Shown here: positions 38,763-49,489 of the stretch, piece after piece | How the letters are laid out: every line of letters starts with the position of its first letter | Numbering within the stretch: position 1 is the first letter of the stretch | Source of the DNA: Plectrocnemia conspersa | Lineage: Eukaryota; Arthropoda; Insecta; Trichoptera; Polycentropodidae | Reading direction: 5' to 3' | Assembly (NCBI GenBank): GCA_009617715.1 | Contig: VTFK01000033.1 | Location: 620,001 to 684,000 of the forward strand | DNA length: 64,000 bases | Made by a program: the position numbers and the translations under genes | The notes under the pieces: generated by a model | Told to the model about the DNA's origin: nothing | Database searches by the model: none | Seen by the model: the letters and a program-made list of their open reading frames with translations, nothing else

Positions 38763-39290
38763 TAACGCAAATAGAGTTATAGAAGAATACTGAATATTAA
38801 TAATATTATATGTAAAATTTGAGCGCTAAATTTTCTTAATGATTACAAATATCGATATAGTATAGATAGAACAGATACAGTATCGAAATTGCGTCGTTTT
38901 ATTCATTGAATTATGAGTCATATAATTTAGTAAAAAAACCTATTTAATATTATAAATTTGCTGATTCACTCAAATTAAACTATATACGAAATATAGTTAT
39001 ATATAATCATTTGGCGCACTTGAAAGTGACCATGGTTGATTTGTTTTTTTTTATATATTTTATTTATAATTAATTTATTATATATAATCTACTTATAAGT
39101 TAGTTTGAAGGGTGCTTTATTACCTACACATACAACTCAGATATGAGTCACGGTAAAAACCTTTTTTTATGGGCCTCTTATTTTAGTTTATAGTTTTAAT
39201 GATCGCCTATTAAACTGCGCAGTACGTTTTAGAAACCATAAGCTTTACTTTAATACACAAATCGATTAAAAGTAGTCCAGCGGTGTTTAA
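38763..39290. other. AT-rich intronic stretch, nothing recognised
   Basis: No gene or repeat with clear ends. Confidence 0.55.
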
Positions 39291-39800
39291 CCTTTCGCGG
39301 TGCGCGCAATAATTGACGTAATAAAAACGTTATCTTTTCTCCTTAACGGCTCATCCGCGTCAGCTATATTGCGCACTCGCCTAGCGTTACCCTCCAACCT
39401 GTTAAACGCCAACGTCGGACATTTACCTCCGTTTCATTACAACAAACAACATATAACGTAACTGCTTTTTAAGCGTTTGTTTTCGAAATTGTCATACCGG
39501 GGAAATTTTGCAAATTGGAAAAGAGATAAACCTTATTTTTCCCTCACGTAAAACCAGCTGCAGATTACGAAGCTTGCCCCGGGGGCAAATCCCCCGGAAT
39601 CTGGGGATTTCGCGTCCGACGACCGTACAAGGTTGTTTGATTAGCACGTCCGAAAAGTTTGGCGACCGCTGTCCGAAGGGACGCCGCCCCTTTGGTGCCG
39701 CAAAACCGATGTCTCAGATTTGCGTTCAAAATTCGCATTTACAATAACGGATTCGTTTGGGGTTCACGTAAATGTTACGGTAAATGTGATAAATGTACAT
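39290..39800. promoter_or_regulatory. Strongly GC-enriched island
   Basis: About 500 bases, the most GC-rich part outside the exons, including gccccgggggcaaatccccc (39576-39595) and a near-palindromic pair with ccccggaatctgggg. A 79-codon plus-strand frame crosses it but starts and ends without splice signals, and the opposite strand shows nothing coding. Possibly a CpG-rich regulatory element or a conserved non-coding block; an unrecognised exon cannot be excluded. Confidence 0.35.
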
Positions 39801-40026
39801 GAAATCCCAAAAAAAAGCAATCCTTATTTAATAAATAAACAGGTACGTTTACATGTACACCTAATAATATACTGTGAGGGTTTTAACCACCTATATCATT
39901 TATTCAAATGTAAAGAGAGATCAACCTGTATTGAAAATGGGGTCACAACAGAAGAGAGATCTTGTGACTAAATTTTTACAGTAATTATTGACCATCTAAT
40001 GGCATTAATATTTTAAGCCCAACTCT

Positions 40027-40395
40027 GAAAAAATCATAGCAAGAATATATTAATACAAAAATTAAAAACCGACCTCAAATAATGAATGTTAACTAGACTA
40101 GATTTGTTTGATATGTATCTATAAACTAATGTATTTCAGGTATAATTTTTTTTAGCTTTTTTTTATACATATAATACAAAAATTAAAATGAGCGGAACAT
40201 TGCCTTCAAAAGCACCCATTTTCTAGGTAGTACCTTCACAATAAACATGATCATTCAAAGGGACATATTGTAGTTTTTAAATTATTTTCAAATTATGGTT
40301 GACTTTTTTGCTTTTTGGACGTTTAAAAAATATTAGACATGAGAAGAAATATTCAACGACACATTTTAGGAATGTTTTTCTCATAACTTTATAAA
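40027..40395 (-). repeat. Dispersed repeat family D, copy 1 (inverted)
   Basis: The reverse complement matches 42330-42705. On the plus strand gcggaacattgccttcaaaa here equals the complement of ttaaaggcaatgttccgctc at 42549, and cgacctcaaataatgaa matches the complement of ttcattatttgaggtcg. The two copies sit about 2 kb apart in opposite orientation and would form a long hairpin arm if co-transcribed. Confidence 0.7.
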
Positions 40396-40398
40396 AAT

Positions 40399-40509
40399 AT
40401 GATACTTGGTCACAGACAGGAGAGATACAAGAACGCCACGGAGTCACAGAAGCAGAGGCTGCATCGACACGAGAGACAGCTTCAGCAGATCGTCCAAAGA
40501 GCATCATGA
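40399..40509 (+). other. Short coiled-coil-like reading frame, uncertain
   Basis: Just right of repeat D a plus-strand frame reads MILGHRQERYKNATESQKQR then LHRHERQLQQIVQRAS and stops (TGA 40507-40509). Its composition (Q, R, E, H; GC-rich) is unlike the AT-rich chance frames around it. A possible acceptor, ggtcacag, precedes acaggagag and would leave the frame in the same phase as the 10.7 kb exon. All three plus frames are fairly open here, so it may be a transposon scrap or chance. Confidence 0.2.
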
Positions 40510-41209
40510 GAACAAATTACGACAAATCTTAACTGCTCCACCGTTTATTATTTCATAATAATATATTTTATTTGAATTATTAAACATTTTTTGTTTGTTA
40601 TTAATTGTCAACCAATGAAAAATCAGCATTCAAATAAAAAAACAAAATGGCTCGTAGCAACGTGACGTTTATTTACATTAATAGTATTTATTAATTTTAC
40701 GTGTGCGTTTGTTCAAATTGACTAAATATAAACATCCGGATAAATTAACTAGGTACGTTTTAACTATGTAATATAATATATACCTAATGTGTGTGAGGAT
40801 TAGAAGAATAAATTGATTAAACTATATAGACACATATAAAACATAATATTCATCAGTAATCTTCTGGCTTCGAGTTTCATCAATGGGCATTAAAATGACT
40901 TTTTTGTTCCAAAAGTCTTTGCGTTTTTTAAGATGCGAGTTAAAAATTAAAATATATAATACTTTGACTAAATTATTTATGCTCGATTTTTTTCTACAAT
41001 TTTCTTCACATGCTAATCAATTTTTTTTTATCTGATTCGAAAAAAATATATATTTATTTGCATAAAAAGTGTTGCAGGGATTTAAATATATGTTTTATTC
41101 TATCAACGCAGTTATTGAGTAATATATTTTTATTTTTATATATTATATTATCCTGTGAAACGCATTGAACCGTGTCGAACTTTTCTTTGGGTCACAAAAA
41201 CTAATCACC

Positions 41210-41906
41210 TAACAAGTTCATGTGCCTTCACTCTCTTGAGTCTTCTTGTTAGGTTTTCAACGTCAAGGAGACTGACAGCCTCTTCGTTGACGTGCCATTG
41301 CAGCCTCACTTAATGGATTCTTGCTGTTTTTTATATTTTCTGTATACCAAGATCGCAGTAGAGATCAACGTTTTTAATATACTATGCATCTAGGTACATT
41401 GTTTTAAAATATTTTAATCACTTCTCAATTAGTTTTATTAGCACAGGCCTATAGCTGGAAATTATGTTGTTGAGATAAACCAATCAGTACGTGATCTTTT
41501 TGTTCGTATAATCTACGTGTACTGATTCTAATTCATTTAGTTTGATTCTCCATATAACGGTCCATTTTTTTAATTTCGGAGATTGAAGTGCTTAGTTTTT
41601 TAATTAATTATTGATTATTTCTTTCAGTTGCCAAAATTGTCGTGTCATCAGCAAATGTTGCTGTAGTGTTGAAACTTGTAGTGAATCATTGGTATAGAGA
41701 AGGTAGAAGAGTGGGCCCAGTAAGCTACCCTGAGATACACCAGCGTTGATCTTCTTAATTTTTGAATAGCTGTCGTCTTGTTTAATTTGAAAGTAGCGAT
41801 TTTCAAGGTATGATTTCAGTATATGTACATTCATAATTAGCAGGAAGGGCGTATCTATGTCTCTATCGCGAACATACCTCGAGGCAAACACAATGTTTCG
41901 TAGCAA
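41210..41906 (-). mobile_element. Jockey-like LINE remnant (reverse transcriptase plus C-terminus)
   Basis: The minus-strand frame 41906-41604 contains LKSYLENRYFQIK and then AGVSQGSLLGPLFYLLYTND, the RT block of jockey-type LINEs (usual AGVPQGS.LGP.LY.LYT.D). The catalytic (F/Y)ADD is lost to a frameshift just downstream. Further along the minus strand, at about 41290-41215, EEAVSLLDVENLTRRLKRVK matches the jockey C-terminal block, so the middle is deleted. Dead copy, opposite in orientation to the presumed gene. Confidence 0.8.
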
Positions 41907-41938
41907 TTTGTTTTGAAACTTTTTATTTTATTTTTTTT

Positions 41939-41972
41939 TGTAGACCCAAACTGGTTTCAGTTTGGATCTACA
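41939..41972. repeat. 15-bp hairpin
   Basis: tgtagacccaaactg and cagtttggatctaca pair with one mismatch around the loop gttt; a T-rich left and A-rich right flank extend pairing slightly. It lies 30 bases beyond the jockey remnant. Origin unknown. Confidence 0.5.
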
Positions 41973-42000
41973 AAATATTAATAGTTTGGAGAATCTATAA

Positions 42001-42255
42001 GTTCTTCTTTTTTATTTATAAATACTTTACCAAGAAATATACATTCGCTTTAACATTTATACATAAATAATGATAGGTATGTAAATATATAATTACTTAA
42101 TATAGAAAAGAAGAAAATCATATATTTTACTAGCACCTACCAGATAATTTATATTTTCACTGATAAAAATATATAACTACAAGTGAAAATGTATTTTGAT
42201 ATGATTTTATTAAAATGATATATTAAAAAAAAAAATTCGAGACTGTTTTTTTTAT
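42001..42255 (+). repeat. Dispersed repeat family B, copy 2
   Basis: Matches 15708-15955 in the same orientation, ending in both cases in a gactttttttt/gactgtttttttt run. Directly followed by the second copy of family D, so B and D may be parts of one composite element. Confidence 0.5.
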
Positions 42256-42329
42256 ATTTTTTTTTAGAAATAAGCACATGAAGCTGAATGCATTTTGCTG
42301 AATTAAATCTAGTTGTTCAATTATCAATA

Positions 42330-42720
42330 ATTTAATTCATAAAAACATTTCTTCCTTAGGTATTAGTTCTGAATTTTCAGATCGAATACCTAAATGTACT
42401 GATACTAACTTACATTCTTTGAATATTTCATGTTTAATATTTTTTAAACGTAAAAAAGCAATAAAGTATTAAAATTTTAATATATAATATCTGTCCTTTT
42501 GAATAATAATGTTTATTGTGAAAGTACTAATAATAAAGTGGATTTTCTTAAAGGCAATGTTCCGCTCCTTTTATTTATTGTATAATATGTATGAAAAAGT
42601 GCTAAATGAACTTATTTCTAAAATACATCAATATATAGGTTCATTATTTGAGGTCGTTTTTACTTTTTTTTATAAATATATTCTTGCCATGAATTTTTCC
42701 TGTGTTGGACCCTTCAATAA
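42330..42720 (+). repeat. Dispersed repeat family D, copy 2
   Basis: Direct-orientation partner of 40027-40395. To the right it continues into gggccc- and ccctccccc-rich sequence (42720-42765) resembling the C-rich end of the insertion at 43418-43656. The open frame across it is chance. Confidence 0.65.
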
Positions 42721-43212
42721 GAACGGGCCCTGGGAATTTGTCCCCTCTCCCCTCCCCCTCTTGGTTTATAAATCTGATAAACTAGCAACATATTCTGTCA
42801 ATATAATATAATGTATAAAGCTTGTCGCTCTGTTAAAAACCGAATATGGTTTATGACGCTTTTAACGCTTAAAAGTTTTTTTCTTCCGGTTTTGTACCTA
42901 TTGATGTCCATGCGATGAACGATAATTTTAGAAATACTTCTTCGATACGGATAAATAATCATTTATATTTAATATCATTAAAATATTTTGCTATTGCCCA
43001 TATAGCAAGCATATTTTAAAAATGTAGCTTATTTGGCCCCTGCAAAGTTGCTTTATTAAAATTCGTTTTAAATATATTTGTTTTAAATAGTCACTGTCGA
43101 AATTTTATTGTTTTCTTAAAATATCTGGATGGCACTAAATCTGAAAAAAAAACAAATTAACAACAAAATAGCAATGAAACAGAAAAAATGAATTTATTTT
43201 TTATTAATTTAT

Positions 43213-43951
43213 TTAGCTTAATTGCTGATTTTTACAATTAAGAAATTTTATCAAAGCATACATGTAATATATAACATAAGCAGAAAATAAAAAAGACTTA
43301 TTATTATAGTTTATTTCATAATGCAAGTGTTTTTTTGTTCCATTTAGGAAACCCGTTACAGTTTTATTTTTGATGATGGTCCTAGGAATATTATTATACA
43401 AATTCACACCTCCTATATGTGCTTCCTTAAAATTGCCCCCCGGTCCTTAAATTGCCCCCCCCCCCTAATACATTTTTTTTAGGGGAAAAAATCAGTATTT
43501 CTTAAAATAATAAATTGGTTCATATTAAGCTCTTGTTGTTCGTCGATTTATATATGTTTTAGTGCATTCAGGGCTAAGAACCACACCCATCGCGAATATG
43601 CCACCCCCAAGCATGTGCCGCCCGGGGCGGCCCGCCCCCCCATAGCTACGCCACTGCCCCTATACCCCAAGTCGTTCTGGTTTTCTTACACAAAACTATT
43701 CTTAAATTTTCTTTGTTTCTAATATTAAATATATGTACATATTTACTTCTTAATAAATACTCTTAAATCATATTATTTTCTAACTTATATATAAATACTA
43801 AAACATTAATCTTCAATATTTCTTGAACATTTAGCCATTCCAATTTATCAATCATATTTCTACAACTAATAAATCTATTTTTTTGTAAGATTACTATCAT
43901 TTCTCTATTTTGTAATTTGGGCAACATTTGTTTATCTAATTTATTAAGCAT
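43213..43951 (-). mobile_element. LINE C-terminal remnant, split by an insertion
   Basis: The minus-strand frame 43951-43763 reads LQNREMIVILQKNRFISCRN followed by MIDKLEWLNVQE and VFIYKLENN, matching the post-RT region of LINEs (usual LQNRAMR.IL...R.T....ML..L.WL....R.....FIYK...N). A further piece, RSKYVHIFNIRNKENLRIV then CKKTRTT, runs to about 43667. The frame resumes at about 43409 as NLYNNIPRTI, the family's (N)LYN.LP motif. A 239-bp element lies between the two parts. Dead copy. Confidence 0.8.
43418..43656 (-). mobile_element. Nested non-autonomous DNA element (hAT-like end)
   Basis: Read on the minus strand, the element starts cagtggcgtagctatggggg and continues GC-rich (gggccgccccgggcggcaca), then AT-rich, ending in C/G runs. 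It interrupts the LINE fragment at 43213-43951. Flanking 8-mers ctcctata (43410-43417) and cccctata (43657-43664) differ by one base and look like an 8-bp target-site duplication, as made by hAT elements; the CAGTGGCG start also fits hAT. The other end lacks an obvious matching inverted repeat. Confidence 0.65.
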
Positions 43952-43960
43952 TCATATACA

Positions 43961-44157
43961 TAAAGGTGTCCCAAAATTAACGCAAGATTTGAATCTGCCG
44001 TAATTTGTGCAACAAATGTTGACAGCTGAGAGTTTAGGGTTAGTAAAAATAAATAATAATCATAAATAATCTTATCCTATGTACTTCATGATTTAATAAA
44101 AAAATAACAATCTAAGGACTAAAAAATTTGTTTTCTATTTAATTTTGGGACACCCTA
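43961..44157. mobile_element. Mariner-like MITE
   Basis: Ends ggtgtcccaaaattaa (left) and ttaattttgggacaccc (right, given on the plus strand) are inverted copies. TA dinucleotides lie at both edges, as expected for a Tc1/mariner TA target site. About 190 bp, no coding sequence. It abuts the start of the LINE C-terminal remnant and probably inserted into it. Confidence 0.75.
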
Positions 44158-44900
44158 TTTATATTCAAATTAAGCAAATAGCGAAGCATTACCGGTTTAC
44201 CGCTAGTATATAATATAAAATAAATATCTCATGTAAAGGTAAATTTTATTAGTCATTTTTACCAATTTTATTTATATATTTAATTTTAGTTTAAAAAATC
44301 AGATCACTGGATTGACTTTTGGTCTAGCCAATAATGTTATTATTGTAAATATTTTTTCTGTGAAAAATATATTGCAGTAAAGCTGCTATACCTTGCACAT
44401 GTTTGTTATTAAATATATAAATAAATAAGTTAAGCAGCAATGAAAGCTTATCAATGATTTTTGTTAATTTAAATTCTAGGTCTTAGCTTGACATTGATAA
44501 GTATTCCGGCGCTCAACGTGCGTCTTTTACCCAAAAATAAATTAGTCCCAGATTAGACAAATTGCCGGTAACATATTCTCGTAAGACACGTCCGTCAAAT
44601 TGCTAAGTACCTAATCTTATGCATGTTTAAAATGAAACGTAGGCGAACGGTAATACATACTTAGCGTACAAGTGTACAAAGACTTGGGGCTTGCGGCCAG
44701 GTAAAATTCGGTCCTCTACGTACGTACGCAATACGTCTTTAGTATTATAACTAAGCGTAGTATTACGTATGTATGTATGTACGTACTTAGTTATACCCAA
44801 GGCACGAGCCGAGTCAAAGTACATGCCCCCAGGTGGTTAACTTTAAATGCGGGATTAACTTGATGAAAGTGCCCTAAACCATTGTGCTTTATGCTATATA
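44158..44900. other. AT-rich stretch followed by a GTAC-rich island
   Basis: From about 44490 the composition rises. At 44715-44790 there are repeated tacg/gtat strings (gtacgtacg, gtatgtatgtatgtacgtac) and a 10-bp inverted pair tataactaag/cttagttata. No gene. Possibly regulatory sequence near the recursive splice site. Confidence 0.35.
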
Positions 44901-44924
44901 ATGTTTTGTGCTTTTATTAACGAG

Positions 44925-45008
44925 TTGTTTTTTTGTTTTGCTTCCAGGTAAGAACGATATTTTCGCTCATAAATTATTCGCCGCGGTAACGACCGGTAAC
45001 GGTAAGGT
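44925..45008 (+). other. Recursive (zero-length exon) splice site
   Basis: A long pyrimidine-rich tract (gttgtttttttgttttgctt) leads to ccag|gtaaga, with the 3' site AG at 44946-44947 and the 5' site GTAAGA starting at 44948. This juxtaposition is the signature of ratchet points, by which very long insect introns are removed in steps. A second donor (aacg|gtaagg, GT at 45002) lies 54 bases downstream and could define an RS-exon. The sequence to about 45100 is less AT-rich than its flanks, as if constrained. It lies on the strand of the PDE4-like exon, about 34 kb into the presumed intron. Confidence 0.65.
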
Positions 45009-45119
45009 AAAATTTAATTTGATACCGTTTTATAGTCGAGTGGCAAATTGTTTCGCCAAAGCCATCTGTCGGCGGGTAGACAATTTAATTTCGCGATAAA
45101 GTTCTATATTTAGCCAGGT

Positions 45120-47390
45120 TGTAAACCACTAATGTATTACATTTTAATTTATATAAAATATTTATTTATTTACAAGTCGGTGTTTGTAATTATCTGTGCC
45201 GGAATTGAAAGCATTAAATTATGCGTTATTTTGAGCCTCACTATATGTTCATGATATAGAGCCAGCTAGTAGAAAATAACTCAATAAATCATGTAAATAA
45301 GTCCAACTTCATATTCAGAGCCAATGTGTTTATTTCGCTAAAATGTGTGACAAATTTACGGCTTTGAAGAGAGCGACGCCAGCGTCGACTGTGACACTTA
45401 TGATTTTGATGAAAATGACATTGAAAATTTAGCTTTTAACATAAAATTTAAAACTTAAATCAAATCATTTAACGTGTAATTTATAATAGGAAGCATCCTA
45501 AATCTTATTATTTTTTTTATCAAATTTTTTGATCGAACCCATTTATAAAATAGTTATTTAATATATATATTATTAGTAGATAATATATTAGCTTCAACTT
45601 GAGTATGTTATATGTTTTATGTATTAAGTTAAATATCAATAAATAAAAATGCACTTATTTTTAAGTAGTTTGACAATTATCAATACTTCATAAAAATATT
45701 AATAAATTATCCGAAATGAATAAGTAAAAAAACATATTTTTTCATAAAAATTAGAACTTTGCTTTACGTTAATCATAACAAAGGTTTTTTAGAATTATAG
45801 ACATACTTATTTTTTTATTCTTATAAAGATGTGACATTATAATTTAATTATTTATTTTGTCAAATATAGCTAATTTTTACACTGAACAAATTTAAACTTA
45901 AAATAAAATGTATTTTTTATTTTTAACATAGAATAGAAAAATATGATAGTTTTTTATTATCACTAATATAATTTAATTTAACGCACATATTTATATAATG
46001 CACATAAATAATAATATTCAAAAATATTATAAGCCATTTATAATTTGTATCATAAAAGTATGATGCTATTAAATTTTAATTAGATCTATACTTCGTAAAG
46101 TAATCAGTAATAAAAAAAACTATTCCAGACAAATCTTTAAAATATATTTATGTGAGAAAAGTTATATAAAATGATCATTTAATTTAGTTATTTCTTAATA
46201 TTTATACAAAAAAACAATAATAGCATTATTTTAATAGATAATTACAGAATAACATAATTCTTTTATATAATATATAATTTTTCTATTTAATTTTATATAT
46301 TTTAAAAATATTAAAAATTTACTATAATAGTAAATAAAATAGGTTATGGCATTTTATTTTTTAATAATTTTTAAAAATTATATGTTTTAAATATAATTAG
46401 ATTATATTTACATTCTATAAAATATTTCTAAAAAATACACAATAAGTCTCAATTATATTATAATATGTTAAAAACCAGAAATTTTCTTCTAAATATTATT
46501 AAATCAGTTCTGGCAAATATTTTTGAAATTAAACTCAAACAACATTATTTTTAAATATTCATTTTAATAAACTTATATGTTTAAAAAATATAAATCAATA
46601 TTATTGTATTATTTAAAAATATTACAAATAATATATGATTTATATATCCATAATATTTTGTGAGTTAAATAGTTTATAAAAAAAACAGCTCACCAAAAAT
46701 TAACTTTCAAATTATATCAAATTAGTTGTGCAAATTTTTTGTACTAATCAACTACAGAAAATATTTTTATTCGAGAAAAAAAATAATGATGAAATTGATA
46801 AATATTTATTCCATAAAATAAACCATTAATATAAAATAAGTTTAAATTTATTATTGTATGAAAAATATTAAAATAAAATTAGGATTTTTGTATTTAACAT
46901 TTAAAATCATATATCAATGTTATTTTGACACTAATTATGCTAATATAATTTTACAAAACAAACTTATATATGATATAAAATTCTTAAATATAAATAATAT
47001 TTATTCAGATAATTATAATTTAATGGTTTATCGCATAGTTTTCTTATTTAACTTTACCATTTTTTTTCATTCAAGATAAAATATTTTAAAATCTAAACTT
47101 AGTTTGAAGAGTAAACAAATAGTATTAAAAATAAATTCAGACTGTAAATAAATATTGTGTTCTAAATATAAAAATATTAGATATAATTGGGATTTTTATA
47201 CTAAAAATTCAGTCAAAATTATATTTATTTATATTATTTTGTTAAAAATATATTGAATGATGTAAAAATCTTTTAACTATATATTTTTAATCAACATTAT
47301 TTTAAATTATTTTATAAAATATTTTTAACTAATAAAGCTAACAACAGATGGCAGCATTAGCCCATTGTTTTTAGCAAGCTCAAATATTAT
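45120..47390. other. Extremely AT-rich intronic stretch
   Basis: Apart from a short block at 45360-45420, this is nearly pure A/T sequence. The open frames here code only for I, N, K, L, Y and F runs and are chance. Confidence 0.65.
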
Positions 47391-47780
47391 TCATTGTTCT
47401 ACATCCATAAAGAAACTCTTCTACTCAATCAATCTCCATCTATTTTTAGTATATTTTTTCTTCAAATCCCTTTGATTCACTCAACCAACGTCGGAAATTG
47501 TCGTTGGATTATTGCGATACACACATGCTCCTCCAAAAATAACCCATTGGCGACGGTTCAACTATGTCGGGGACACACGGCTTCCAACTAATTTTAATTG
47601 GCCCCACCTTATATACATATTTATCATTCGATGAACTTTTACAAAAAGTGACGCACGCATCTTGCTCGCGGTTGACCCATTGCAAGAAAAATTATTCATT
47701 TTTATAAACGACTTTTACAAATATTGTCGGCGGTTTCAAAAATTCGTCATAGACTAGGAGTGTGATGAAATGTATTTTTC
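47390..47780. promoter_or_regulatory. Less AT-rich island, possible regulatory block
   Basis: Balanced composition over about 380 bases without transposon motifs. The plus-strand frame 47394-47591 has no splice context. Candidate enhancer by composition only. Confidence 0.25.
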
Positions 47781-48960
47781 ACGCTGTAGTGTACAATGCA
47801 AGTGCCGAAAATAATTTGTTTTGCAGTCAATGTATTGTAGAATGAATGAACGATAAGATAGAACCAAATAAATGCAGTTTTTAAACCATTTTCCATTTTG
47901 TTATTCTATTATATACAATGCTAACTTATTCATTTTGCTATTGTACGTTCACTGTTTTAATTAAAATGCTTGATTAAAGCAAAATATATAGTTTTCTTTA
48001 AAATATTTACATTAATGTAAAATCTAAAAACGGTGTCTAATTTTATTCATTATAATAATGTATAAAATGTTTTTCTGTTTCATATTTTTTTTTTTTCAAA
48101 AATAGTTGATTAAAAGTTTGATTTATCAGTAATTTTTTTTCAAACAATTTTATTGTCAATTACAAAGATAATATGACCTTATTAACAAAAGCACCTTTAG
48201 ACTCCTATATTGGAGTATAACGTATGAAGTTGCTCGCAAATGAAATAATGTTATTAGATATATAAATAAATTTGTGGGGGTTGATTTATTTTCTATGGCC
48301 TAAAACTAGGTGGTGCACTGACGTGATAGTGGCGGACACATTCATTGGTGGTTCGACCGGCAGTGCCTCGTCCGCCGATAATTTGCTCATTTATTAAAAA
48401 TAAACTAATTATACGTTTTTATTAAACTAAATGTCTAAATGACACTTGTCATAATTCGTCCGGCAAAAATATAAATTTTGTTAGGTATATTTTGGTTTTT
48501 TAAAGTATGAAATTTCAATATGTGCAATATTAATATATGTAATATATTCAAGTCGTATCGCAAAAGTGTGATTGAAATATTATAATTTTTTTTGGGTTAA
48601 AGGACGTAGCAGTTAAAAATAAATATAAATGTTAAATTCGTATTTAGATTCAAAATTGTGAAAAATTAAATGTTTTAGTTAATAAATATATGTAATTAAA
48701 TCTAAACAAGTCTATTTAATATTTGTATTTGATGCGATCGTAGCCCTGATTATATACCGTAGCAGAATATTAGAGCTCGCCGTTTCTTTTTCATCTCTTT
48801 TTATCTAACTCCTCAATAAAATTGACAGATAATATCTGTTTTATGTTAACCATAATCATATTTACTAATTATTTTGCTTATTAATCTTATTTAACGCCAA
48901 TTTCTTACAATTACATAATAGCATTCTTACGCTTTAAACAAAAAAAATTTTAAACAGGGT
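47780..48960. other. AT-rich intronic stretch with a hairpin at 48331-48376
   Basis: A 7-bp perfect stem (ggcggac/gtccgcc) encloses 32 bases that include ggttcgacc. It sits in a small island (48300-48390). No gene seen. Confidence 0.45.
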
Positions 48961-48967
48961 AAAATAT

Positions 48968-49485
48968 CTGCTTTTACTATTTAATTGTCTATTGATGTAA
49001 CTAACAATGTGCTTAACTTCAACTTTTCTAGCAATTATTTACGCCGAAATGCTGATATATTGAAATAAAAATATTCTTCTGTGACACATTTATTTGGCTG
49101 CAACAATCAATCATGACGTAATTATTTCACTATTATTAAAAAGCTTTCCTGTAATATTTAATAAATAAGATAGTCATAATCTGACTTATGTTACAACTTA
49201 GTGGTGATAAAAAAAATATTTTAAACTTTCTATTGTTGATTTTTTCAGAATTGTAAATATAATATACAATTTATATTCTGCCATAGCGTGCTATATAAAA
49301 ACATGGAATTTAACATGGGTGTTGAAAGTCTAAAAAGTTTTGAAACCACTAGGTGAAACCTAAGATTTTTTGAAAGTCATTTGCTATGCTTTAAATTGGC
49401 CATTGATGTAACTCACAATGTGCTCAACACTTCAAACAACTATTTTTACGTTGTTTTTAAGACTGATCGATAATCATACACGATT
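48968..49485 (+). repeat. Pair of direct repeats about 410 bp apart
   Basis: The phrase ttgatgtaactaacaatgtg (48992 onward) recurs as ttgatgtaactcacaatgtg (49403 onward) with about 100 bases of weaker similarity around each, including ttaacttcaact/tcaacacttcaa. Diverged direct duplication, probably part of an old element. Confidence 0.5.
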
Positions 49486-49489
49486 TTAA

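Noticed and set aside
39508..39747. 79-codon plus-strand frame in the GC island as an exon
   Set aside because: No convincing acceptor or donor bounds it and the residues show no family features; kept only as a GC-rich island.
48331..48376. tRNA-like piece: 7-bp perfect stem with ggttcgacc inside
   Set aside because: Only about 46 bases long, with no D-arm, A-box or anticodon arm; not a tRNA.
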